A stretch of DNA of 64,000 bases from CAJQQY01 sp964564545 (GTDB taxonomy: Bacteria > Bacteroidota > Bacteroidia > Chitinophagales > Saprospiraceae), in contig CAZMBP010000055.1 in the NCBI GenBank assembly GCA_964564545.1, positions 1 through 64,000 on the forward strand, in the 5' to 3' direction. The translations under genes and the position numbers were made by a program. Shown here piece after piece: positions 16,574 through 25,800 of the stretch (the stretch's first letter is position 1; the number at the start of each line of letters is the position of its first letter). The notes beneath the pieces were generated by a model. The model saw only the letters and a list, made by a program, of their open reading frames with translations, did not search any database and was not told the DNA's origin.

Positions 16574-17323
16574 ATGATAAATCTTTTAAAACGTATTTTA
16601 AGAGGAGATAAAACAACCTTCTCTAGAATTTGTAAAGTCGTTGGATTGAAGCTCAACTTTTCAATTAATCAAGCTGCCATTAATGTTTTAAAAGCCATTT
16701 TTGAAGAGAGAGAATATGCTGATTATTTTCCTTTTTATAAAAAAGTAACCGTAGTGGATATTGGCTCACACTATGGATATTTTTCGATTTTCGCTGCAAA
16801 AAATACTGCTCCAGATTCAACCATATATTCCATTGAACCCAGTCAACAAAACTTCAACACTCTAAAACAAAACTTGTCTGATTGCAATATCCAAAATGTA
16901 AAACCATTTCAAATGGCCATTGGTGGAGAAAATGGTACCCTTGATTTATTTATAGGAAGAAGTATTAATCATTCGCTTATTGAAAATTATGCCCTTCTTG
17001 GTGATGAAAAAGATACTCAAAAAGTTGAAGTAAAAACGCTTGGGCAATTTATGCTTGAAAATAAAATAGAGCATATTGATTTTTTGAAAATGGATTGTGA
17101 GGGTACGGAGTATGCTATTTTATTTAATACTCCACCTTCTGTTTTTGATAAGGTTTCTGTTATTTCCATGGAATTTCATGATATGAAAATTGAAAAATTT
17201 ACTGGGAATGAGATCTTGAAAATATTGGAGGATTCCGGATTTGAAATTGTTAAGTTTGAGTATGGGAGAACTGGGTTGGATTTGAATTATGGGAGGATAG
17301 TGGGGAGGAAGATCTTAAATTAA
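16574..17323 (+). CDS. FkbM-family methyltransferase
   Basis: 249 residues. An N-terminal helix precedes the SAM-binding core VVDIGSHYGYFSIFAAK (motif I), YSIEPSQQNFNTLKQN (motif II), and the FkbM signature VEVKTLGQFM ... IDFLKMDCEGTEYAIL. FkbM enzymes O-methylate sugars or secondary metabolites. In this glycan locus a sugar O-methyltransferase is likely. It is 7 bp after the FemAB-like gene, probably in the same transcript, and converges on the amidotransferase gene with only 55 bp between stops. A second, distinct FkbM gene lies at 20325 on the other strand. Confidence 0.85.
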   Translation: MINLLKRILRGDKTTFSRICKVVGLKLNFSINQAAINVLKAIFEEREYADYFPFYKKVTVVDIGSHYGYFSIFAAKNTAPDSTIYSIEPSQQNFNTLKQNLSDCNIQNVKPFQMAIGGENGTLDLFIGRSINHSLIENYALLGDEKDTQKVEVKTLGQFMLENKIEHIDFLKMDCEGTEYAILFNTPPSVFDKVSVISMEFHDMKIEKFTGNEILKILEDSGFEIVKFEYGRTGLDLNYGRIVGRKILN

Positions 17324-17378
17324 ATCATTTTCTATTTCATCTGACAAAGCCTCACCAACTAATCTATTTTTAATTCAA

Positions 17379-18965
17379 TCAAAGATTTTTTTCCAAAAAC
17401 ATCATCGTCCAAGCTGCCATAATTTTGTTAAGTCTCATGGTCATTAATGCTTCTCTTTTATCCTTTTTTAAATCTTTTTGATATAATCTAGCTAATGGAA
17501 TAGTCCCATTTATATCTTTATAAAATGGAGAATTAATAAATGCGACTCTTCCTAAAGTCATTAATTTTTGTCCTAGTAAGTTTTTGATCATCGAACTCGG
17601 AACAAGTTTTTTAGGTTTTAAGAAAGCAATATCATACTTACTAAAAATATGTTTCAACAAATACGAATTGTATAACCTTTCAGTTCCTAAGCGATTTTGA
17701 TTCGAAGTTCTATACCACCACTCTAGCAATTCTTTATCCCAAAGCGGCATACTCCATTCATAACCGAAATATTCATATACCCGAAGCCCGTTGACCACAT
17801 ATTTTGAAACTAAATTCTTAGTAAAAAACCATTCATTTACATTGATAAAATCATCAATTGTTGAAATTGTAGAATGATTTTTAATTGCGTTTTCAATGTG
17901 GTTTGAAAGTGTTTTTTGATTTTTTTTATCAATCTTATTTTCATAACAAAATTGCGTTTCCAAAATATGATCCTTCAATTTTGTCTCATTAACTTTCAAA
18001 CCTTCTTTGTAAAAATCTGGAATAACACTCCCTCCTAACAAGTCTCCACAAAAACCTGGAACAATTATCCCATCATCATCTATCAGTTTTTTTTCCTTCA
18101 AATATTTGATCGCTAAAAAATCTTGTTCATGAGGAAGCGATGCCAGTTGAGATGCAAATATTTGATAATCATGACATTCATAATAAGGAGTCCAATCTTT
18201 TGGATATTCTACAAAATACCATTTGTAATTTAATCTTGCAGCAACTTTTTGAGCAATTTTGACTTCGTAACTTGAAGGAATTCCATAAGTATATGTCACT
18301 ACATTTTCATAACCTAAATATTTTAACATCGCAACAATATACCTTGAATCATATCCTCCACTTAACGGAATTACCAATTGTTTTCCATTTGCTTTTTGAA
18401 TCAATCGTTGGATAATATTTTTTGAAATTAGGTCAAGTTCTTTCCATTGATCCTCTTTTTCTTTTAGGTCAAAATAATTACCACGAATGTGTTCATAGTG
18501 ATTATTTATTATTACTTCTTTTCCATTAAAAAATAAATATTGCCCAGCTTCTAATTGCTTTACTTCATCTATCAAAGTGTGATTTCCTAAAGTATGCCCA
18601 GATAATAAAAAAGAACTTTTTTGTAAAGGATTGAATTCATTTTTATCAAAAAGGGAAGCCAAATAAAAAGCATCATCGCTAATAAATATTTCATTTTTTT
18701 TCTTCGAAAAAAACAAAGGCATGCTTCGAATATGATCTACTGCAGCAACCCACCCTGCTTCAATTTCTTTTATTATCATAAAAAACCCATTAGCAGATTT
18801 TAGTTTTTTTCCAAAAATTTCGACAGTTGTAGCATCTTTGAAAAAATGAACTATTGCTTCATCTGCAAATAATTCATTTTGGTCATTATACAAATACCCT
18901 TTTGCCAATGTATTGTTATTAGAATACCATTTAAAGCCTCGATTATGTTTGCATTCAATACTCAT
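17379..18965 (-). CDS. Asparagine-synthase-like amidotransferase (degenerate glutaminase domain)
   Basis: About 528 residues from the ATG at 18965; the frame is open to 19004, but that start would overlap the upstream gene. The C-terminal synthetase domain is intact, with PP-loop PLSGGYDSRYIVAML, PHEQDFLAIKYL and an aromatic WWYRT segment near the end. The N-terminal domain resembles a class II glutaminase (AAVDHIRSMPLF, EAGQYLFFNGKE) but does not begin with the required Met-Cys; it starts MSIECKHN, so glutamine hydrolysis is doubtful. Relatives in glycan loci amidate uronic acids, as WbpS does in P. gingivalis. The ammonia source is unresolved. It follows the glycosyltransferase gene by 7 bp. 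Confidence 0.75.
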   Translation of the reverse strand: MSIECKHNRGFKWYSNNNTLAKGYLYNDQNELFADEAIVHFFKDATTVEIFGKKLKSANGFFMIIKEIEAGWVAAVDHIRSMPLFFSKKKNEIFISDDAFYLASLFDKNEFNPLQKSSFLLSGHTLGNHTLIDEVKQLEAGQYLFFNGKEVIINNHYEHIRGNYFDLKEKEDQWKELDLISKNIIQRLIQKANGKQLVIPLSGGYDSRYIVAMLKYLGYENVVTYTYGIPSSYEVKIAQKVAARLNYKWYFVEYPKDWTPYYECHDYQIFASQLASLPHEQDFLAIKYLKEKKLIDDDGIIVPGFCGDLLGGSVIPDFYKEGLKVNETKLKDHILETQFCYENKIDKKNQKTLSNHIENAIKNHSTISTIDDFINVNEWFFTKNLVSKYVVNGLRVYEYFGYEWSMPLWDKELLEWWYRTSNQNRLGTERLYNSYLLKHIFSKYDIAFLKPKKLVPSSMIKNLLGQKLMTLGRVAFINSPFYKDINGTIPLARLYQKDLKKDKREALMTMRLNKIMAAWTMMFLEKNL

Positions 18966-18972
18966 TTTATTT

Positions 18973-20169
18973 TCATTCACCTTGTTCTTTTGACAAAATA
19001 TCATTCAAAATTTTTACAACTTGAAAGGCAGTTTTTTGCTGATTAAAATCGTTTAAATGCAATTTTCCCCTCTTTCGAATGGCTACATATATTGAATCAT
19101 CAATCCATTCTTGCAGGATTTCTTGCAGCTCATTTTTATCTACAAAATAATCAATTAAAGGGCTCACTTCTTTTTCTACTGGATAGTCCTTTGTCACCAA
19201 TGCAGGAATTCCAAATCGCAAAATGTCATTCAATCCTCCTGAAATAAATGATAACCCACACTCCTCTTGACATAACCCAGATTTTCGATATTTATGGAGG
19301 GGCAAAATCATAAAATCTGTTTTCCTTAAAAAGGAATCAAATTCTTTTTGAGGTAAGGATTGTTGAAAATAAACCAATTGGAAATTCTCGCTTTCTATTT
19401 TTTTAAAACACTTAATAATATTTTTTCCTGATTCATTTTCTGAGTTTCCCAATAACTGAAGGCATACTTTCTTTTTAGTTGTTGGGATTACTTGTGCCAT
19501 TACTTCGTATAGCATCTTATAATCTCTTGCACGTTGCATCACACCTCCTGGAACGCTAATTATTATCGTATCCCTTTTTTGAGTTTCCTCTTTCTCATTT
19601 TCATAAAATCCAAAGGGAAGCGGTGTTATTATTTTTTTATCATATTGATTAGTTATACTTTTTGCATAATTTGAAAGTGTTGGACTTGCAAAAGAAATAT
19701 AATCCATCGACTGAAGTAATTTTCTCTTATAAAAATTGGTTCGTTGAAATTTATTTCTGCCCAAACGAAGTAAGTCAATAATAAAATGTTGAAAAGAAGA
19801 TTTATCCATCCAAAACTTTTCTTTGGATTGTAACATGGTATTTACATTATGAATCACAAGAATGGTCTTAGCTCTAAAAGTGGTATTGGCAAAAAACTGA
19901 TACGAAGAAATTAAGGTGATAAAAATCAAAATATGCTGCTCATTCAATTGCAAAATATGACGTTTAATAAATTGTTCTTTCGATTCTTTTTCAAATTGAC
20001 CGTACCAATTTTTCAACTCCTTTTCAAAATAATCTTCCGCGTCTTTCATGATTCCTTTCGTCGTCCACACACTTACTTCAAAATCATTTTTCAGTAATCT
20101 ATATAAAATATAAAGCACTTCATTGTGTCCATATAATTCCACCAATCCTACTTTTCGTCTTTGCTTCAT
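18973..20169 (-). CDS. GT-B glycosyltransferase (GT4-like)
   Basis: 398 residues, soluble. The N-terminal half has a GT-B Rossmann pattern (VGLVELYGHNEVLYIL, TILVIHNVNTMLQSKEK). The C-terminal half has VCLQLLGN, FQLVYFQQSLPQKEFDSFLRKTDFMILPLH and FGIPALVT, which correspond to the nucleotide-sugar-binding lobe of GT4-type retaining transferases. Donor and acceptor are unknown. Gene order (glycosyltransferase then amidotransferase, tightly spaced) suggests both act on the same repeat unit or anchor oligosaccharide. It could play the role of VimF in the Wbp/Vim scheme, but that is only a positional guess. Confidence 0.7.
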   Translation of the reverse strand: MKQRRKVGLVELYGHNEVLYILYRLLKNDFEVSVWTTKGIMKDAEDYFEKELKNWYGQFEKESKEQFIKRHILQLNEQHILIFITLISSYQFFANTTFRAKTILVIHNVNTMLQSKEKFWMDKSSFQHFIIDLLRLGRNKFQRTNFYKRKLLQSMDYISFASPTLSNYAKSITNQYDKKIITPLPFGFYENEKEETQKRDTIIISVPGGVMQRARDYKMLYEVMAQVIPTTKKKVCLQLLGNSENESGKNIIKCFKKIESENFQLVYFQQSLPQKEFDSFLRKTDFMILPLHKYRKSGLCQEECGLSFISGGLNDILRFGIPALVTKDYPVEKEVSPLIDYFVDKNELQEILQEWIDDSIYVAIRKRGKLHLNDFNQQKTAFQVVKILNDILSKEQGE

Positions 20170-20324
20170 TAATTAATAATATTTATGGTTGATTTTAAAA
20201 CCAAATGATTCTATGATCGAGAGTATATAGTAGGTGATTTGTAATGATGAAATTTTTGTTTTTTAGTTTAACTCTTTCTTGGTTTTGACATCTGATAAGT
20301 TTTTAAGTATAGTGATAATTGTTT

Positions 20325-21131
20325 CTAGAGCATACCCATCTTACAAAAAATTTCCAAGCATACAATATTGTCTATTTTTGAAATCACTCCTTTAAATTTT
20401 TTCCCTTCTATAAAATCGACTAACTCTAGTTTAAAATTTGTTGAGTAATTAAAAATACACTCTTCATCTATACAAATTAATTTTTCAATTATTATTAATG
20501 TCTCTTCTTTAAATTCAGGGAAATTTGCTTCAAAACTTAAAAGTGGAATTTTGACATTTAAACCATTTATTACTTCTAATTCATGCCCCTCTACATCAAT
20601 TTTTATAAATGATGGAATACCTTCATCTTCTATTATTTGATCTAAGGTAGTTAGTTCAATGAAGTTCACAGACTCAGAAAAATCGTCTCCTTGATTTCTC
20701 AACTCAATACTATCTTTCCATTTTTTGCTAAAAGTATTAAGTGAAGAATTTCTATTATGAATAAAAAAAGGTGCTATTTTTTCCTCATCGCTTGCTCCTT
20801 TTTTAATCAATTTAAATTCATCTTTATTCTTAAATCTTGCTTCTAATATTTTTTGATTTCTTTTATCCGGTTCCACTGCTATAACTTTAAAGTTTTCCTC
20901 CAAAAAAAAGTGCGAAATAAATCCCTCATTAGCACCTATATCGAAAATTACTTTTTTATCTATTTTTAGATCTTTTAAAATTGATAAATAGTATCTTTTC
21001 TCTAATCGTAAAACAGAATTTACAGATGAGTGCCTTTTTTGGATGTATTTAAAAAAAAAATCAGAGAACCTTATTTTATAATAAAGGTCAAATGATTCCA
21101 AAAATATTCTAATCTTATATCGTAATTGCAT
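20325..21131 (-). CDS. FkbM-family methyltransferase
   Basis: 268 residues. The SAM-binding motif I is VIFDIGANEGFISHFFLE, motif II is VIAVEPDKRNQKIL, and the family signature is FIELTTLDQIIEDEGIPSFIKIDVEGHELEVI. The N-terminal ~70 residues are helical and basic, which may favour membrane association near the glycan assembly site. It is only distantly like the FkbM protein at 16574, so it probably has a different sugar substrate. It lies between the flippase gene (55 bp upstream) and the glycosyltransferase gene (155 bp downstream), all on the minus strand. Confidence 0.85.
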   Translation of the reverse strand: MQLRYKIRIFLESFDLYYKIRFSDFFFKYIQKRHSSVNSVLRLEKRYYLSILKDLKIDKKVIFDIGANEGFISHFFLEENFKVIAVEPDKRNQKILEARFKNKDEFKLIKKGASDEEKIAPFFIHNRNSSLNTFSKKWKDSIELRNQGDDFSESVNFIELTTLDQIIEDEGIPSFIKIDVEGHELEVINGLNVKIPLLSFEANFPEFKEETLIIIEKLICIDEECIFNYSTNFKLELVDFIEGKKFKGVISKIDNIVCLEIFCKMGML

Positions 21132-21185
21132 AATTAACTCAACATTCTTTTAATCCGATTCACTAATCTAATTCTTGTATTTTCT

Positions 21186-22487
21186 TCATTTAAAGAATCT
21201 TTTTATTTGTCTTTCAATCATCCAAAAAGAAATCAATAGCTGGATTGCAGAAAAAATTAAAACAATACTCACATAAATCCCAATAGCATGAATATCATGA
21301 ATCGCCATTTCTTTTACCAAAAAAAATCCAAGCCCTATTCCTATAAATTTGATGAAATTTAAACCCAGAATCCATTTATTATGCTCCAATAATGTAAAAA
21401 TATACAACGAAATAACAAACCAATTTGAAGCTATTATAATCCAAGAAAAGTAAGGTAACATTTCACTAGCAACTTCCCATTGACGACCAAAAGCAAATAA
21501 AATAAATGGTTTTCCAAAAATAAAAAACCCAAATGCTATTATAAAACTTACAATAGTTGAAAATAATAAATTTTTTAAGAATAACCCCTTAGCCTTCAAT
21601 GGTTCAACTTTTATACTTTCGGCAAACTCAGTATAAAATATTTTCAAGATAGATTCCATAAATATTCCAGTTGGAATCGAGATTAACAAAACTACAATTG
21701 AGTAATGTCCCAAAACTGAAATCGTACTATATTTACTAAAAAATAAAATGGGGAAATGATTGTTTAATCGATCAAATAAATTTGCAGCAATTGAATACTT
21801 TGGAAAATTGATAAATCGTTTTAGCACTTTTCGAAGACGATCTTTTTGAAGACTATTTTTGAATCTTATCCCTAGTTCTTTTAGTTGTTTTTGGAAAAAA
21901 TAAATATAAGTTACCACCCCCCCGCTCGTTCCAATCAATGCACCAATGATCAAGATAATACCTCCTAACCTCAAAAAGCCACCTCCCAATTCAAAAAATG
22001 ATTTAGAGAAATTTTGAATTACTTTGACCTTTGACATTACTACGTATTCTCCTTTTCTCATCGACCATTGAACCATACAATTAATTAGGCTGGTTGTTAT
22101 TATAGCTAGTGGAACTAAAAATACATATATCAAAAAATCATATTTCGTTTGATTGTCAAAAAAGAAATCTTTAAACAAAAAAAAGAAAATAGAAAATAGA
22201 ATTGCAGAAAGAATGCTTAAAAGAGTACTTAAGCCAATCAAATCTACCGCCTCTTCATCTGTTTTTGGGATTGACACCGCTTCCTCATATTTACCAGTAG
22301 AAAACCCCATTGCAATTGCTACAACAGTTAGAAAAAATGTTTTTAATCCAAAGTCTTCAGGCGTAAAAAATCTAGTAATGAAAGGGTAAGCAATTATTTG
22401 GATAACCTGCGAAAGAAAAGTTCCACTAGCGAGAATAAAAAAAGACTTAATTACAAATTGTTTAAAAGGTTGATTAGACTTATTCAT
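21186..22487 (-). CDS. wzx: Wzx-type oligosaccharide flippase
   Basis: 433 residues with about 12 predicted membrane helices. It starts KSFFILASGTFLSQVIQIIAYPFITRFFTPEDFG, the standard opening of MOP-superfamily polysaccharide transporters (first helix, then the R-x-x-x-P-E-D/E-F-G turn). An internal repeat of the fold begins near PKYSIAANLFDRLNNHFPILFF. It is expected to flip the undecaprenyl-linked repeat unit to the periplasm, with the Wzy-like protein at 30276 as polymerase or ligase. It is the first gene of a minus-strand group running to 17379. Confidence 0.85.
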   Translation of the reverse strand: MNKSNQPFKQFVIKSFFILASGTFLSQVIQIIAYPFITRFFTPEDFGLKTFFLTVVAIAMGFSTGKYEEAVSIPKTDEEAVDLIGLSTLLSILSAILFSIFFFLFKDFFFDNQTKYDFLIYVFLVPLAIITTSLINCMVQWSMRKGEYVVMSKVKVIQNFSKSFFELGGGFLRLGGIILIIGALIGTSGGVVTYIYFFQKQLKELGIRFKNSLQKDRLRKVLKRFINFPKYSIAANLFDRLNNHFPILFFSKYSTISVLGHYSIVVLLISIPTGIFMESILKIFYTEFAESIKVEPLKAKGLFLKNLLFSTIVSFIIAFGFFIFGKPFILFAFGRQWEVASEMLPYFSWIIIASNWFVISLYIFTLLEHNKWILGLNFIKFIGIGLGFFLVKEMAIHDIHAIGIYVSIVLIFSAIQLLISFWMIERQIKRFFK

Positions 22488-22810
22488 TTAGATGAGGAAA
22501 ATTTTTATCTCGTTTAATTTCGATCGGTAAAATTATCAATAATTGACTGTATTTTTAAGATTACTTTTTTGTAAGATTTTGTATTCAAATTGGTTTGGAA
22601 TTGTTATCAGGCTTACAATAAATGAAGAATTTATTTGTTATTTTTGCAAATCCATAGTCCATTTTGCACCCCCCTATTTATCAAAAGTAAATTTTAAAAA
22701 TAGGCTCGAATTTTGATTTATTTTAATATGATTGAGGAAAGCAAAAACTATCATAGCTTCTCCCTTTATTGAACTTATTTTAACACCTTTTTTATATTAA
22801 TACTTCATCA
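22488..22810. other. Divergent intergenic region between wzx and the sortase gene
   Basis: 323 bp separating two oppositely directed units, so it must hold promoters for both. A box TATTTTTG (22639-22646, + strand) matches TAnnTTTG but has no well-placed -33 TTG and lies 165 bp before the sortase start. No coding potential, strong hairpin or repeat was found. Confidence 0.4.
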
Positions 22811-25800
22811 ATGAAGAAATTTATTACGTTTTTAATTCTTTTTCCTACTTTACTTTCTGCTCAAATGTGGAATGGAGTTGATACTCTCTATGGTAATGAA
22901 TGGATTCAATATGACCAAAATTATTATAAAGTATCTGTTGCTGACGATGGTATCTATCGAATTCCATATCAATCATTGATAGATCAAGGAATCCCCGTAA
23001 GTTCTTTCCAAGGAAATCAATTGCAACTTTTTTACATGGGGCAAGAAGTTCCAATTTATGTCAGTACTGATGGGAATCTTGCCACTTCTGACTACGTGGA
23101 GTTTTACGGAGAAAAAAATAGAGGTGATTTGGATCGGCATTTATTTGTTAATCCTGACGCTGAAATGTCAAATCCAGAGTATAGTTTATTTACAGATACC
23201 AGCGCTTATTTCTTAACGTGGAATGATGATATTTCTACTCAAAGAATCGAAAACATTAATAATGATTTGACTAGTGCTCCTGCAACCGCTGAAGCTTTCT
23301 GCTGGTACACAGAAACAAAAATTTTTAATGAAACATGGAGTAAAGATATTCATCCTGGATTCACTTACTATTCACGTTTTGAAAAAGGGGAAGGTTTTGT
23401 AAGTCCTTTTAATCAAAATCAAAGTTTCATTGTCGAACTTACCTCTATTTATACCTCTGGACCAAAAAGCAAATTAAGTCTTCGATATACTACAGGAACT
23501 AACATTGGAAATGGAACGCACAACCAAATTATTTCTGTAAATGGAAATGATTTGACTACGGATAATTTTTCAGGAATTCAGCCTATCCAGCATGAGTTTG
23601 ATCTAACGACTAGTTCATTATCTTCTGAAGTTGAGGTAACATTGAATGGAACGTTTAATAATAAAGATAAATCTGGAGTTGCCTTCATCAAATTGAAATA
23701 TCCACGTGCCTTTGACTTTGGAGCAAATCAAGAATTTCAATTTGAGATGCCTTCATCAAATTCAAATACACTTTTGGAAATAAGTAATTTTGATGCAGAA
23801 GGAAATAACCCAATTCTTTACGATTTAACTAATAACTTAAGAATCGTTGGGACTTTTGATGGAACCTTAGTAAAAATTGCTTTACCTCCATCAAGCGAGC
23901 CTCGTAAGTTAGTATTATCTAACTCTGTTTCAGCTATTCCTCCTATTCAAAATTTAGCTGAAATAAATTTTATTGATTATACTCAAGAAGATGTTGAATT
24001 TATTTTTATTTCGAATGAATCCCTTTTTGATGATGGACAAGGGAATAATTGGGTAGAAGAATATGCTAATTTTCGATCATCTTCAGCAGGTAGAAATTTT
24101 AGCACTATCATAGTTGATGTTCAACAATTATATGAACAATTTTCATATGGAATTAATCGACACAGTATTTCTATTAAGAATTTCGGGCACTTTGTAGATA
24201 AAAATTGGACTAACCCTAGATACTTCCTGTTGATTGGAAAAGGGCGAGAATATCAAACTGTTAGATCATCAGAAGATTTAAGTGAGGCAATAGCCAACAA
24301 TACTTTTTTTATCCCAACGTATGGAGCAAAAGGAGGAGCTGATAATTTATTTTTGACGAATAATATTGATTATGCTCCTATCATTTCTCTGGGAAGAATT
24401 CCCGTAAAAAATGGAAATGAAATAAAAACTTATTTAGATAAGGTCATTGAACATGAAAATAATCAAACTCAACCACAAACTATCGAAGATAGGTTATGGA
24501 TGAAAGATATAATTCATTTGGGAGGCGGAAGTCCTAGCGAACAGTCTTTAATTAAAAATTACCTCAATGGTATGAAGGATATTGTTGAGAATAATAAGTT
24601 TGGAGGTAACGTCACTTCATTTTTTAAACAGACATCTGATCCAATTCAAATTTCTCAAACTGATGCTTTGAAATCTCACATAAATGATGGAGTCTCATTT
24701 TTAACATTTTTTGGACATTCATCTGCTGGTAACTTTGATTATAGTATTGATAATGCAGCATCTTATGAGAATAAAGGGAAATATCCTGTTATGTTTTCAT
24801 TTGGGTGTTATTCAGGACAAATTCATAGTCAAAGTATTGGAATAAGTGAAGATTTTGTACTTACTCCCGAAAAAGGAGCAATCGCATTTTTTGCCTCCAC
24901 AGGAGTTGGTTTCACTAATACATTGAATATCTATGGTAGAGAGTTTTATAATCAAGTAGGGGGAGATTCTTATGGTATGGGAATAGGAGATTTAAGTCGA
25001 ATCACTATTAAAAAAACTCAGAATAGTATTAATCATTTAGGAACTCAAATGACTTTAAATGGTGATCCTTCAATCAGAGTTTACTTCGGAGAAGGTCCAG
25101 ACTACGTCATTAATAGAAGTACTGTCAAATTTAACCCTAACCCTATCAGTATTCAACTTGACAGCTTTAGCCTTTCTTTTGATGTCGCTAATATTGGTTA
25201 TAATCAAGAAGATTCCATTTTAATTGAAGTCAAACAAAAATTACCGATCGGTGATGATAAGTTTACGGTGATTCTTGATACCATTACTACACCTGCATTT
25301 AAAACTTCTCTAAATTATAAAATACCTGTATTTGGATCAAATGCACTTGGCCCGAATGAGTTTTTTATTGAAATAGATAAAAATAATTCCGTAGTAGAAT
25401 TACCTGATCCTCAAGGAGAAGAAAATAACACTTTACAATTAGGTGGAGCTAGTGAAAGTATTACCGTTCATTTTATTTCGAAAGAAGTAATTCCAGTTTT
25501 TCCAAGTGAATTTGGAATAGTGTCTAACCCTAATGTGACACTAAAAGCATCCACTTCAACTACTTTTTTGGAAAGTCAAAAGTATATTTTACAAATTGAT
25601 ACAACAGAAAACTTTAATAGTCCTCTGTTATTGCAAACAGAAATCGAGCAAAAAGGAGGTATATTAAAATGGCAACCAGATATTAATTATCAAAATAATA
25701 CAGTCTACTATTGGAGAGTAAGTCCAGAAGAAGATTCTACGATTGGAGGATTTATTTGGAAAAATAGTTCATTTCTATTTTTGCAAGGAAGTTCTGAAGG

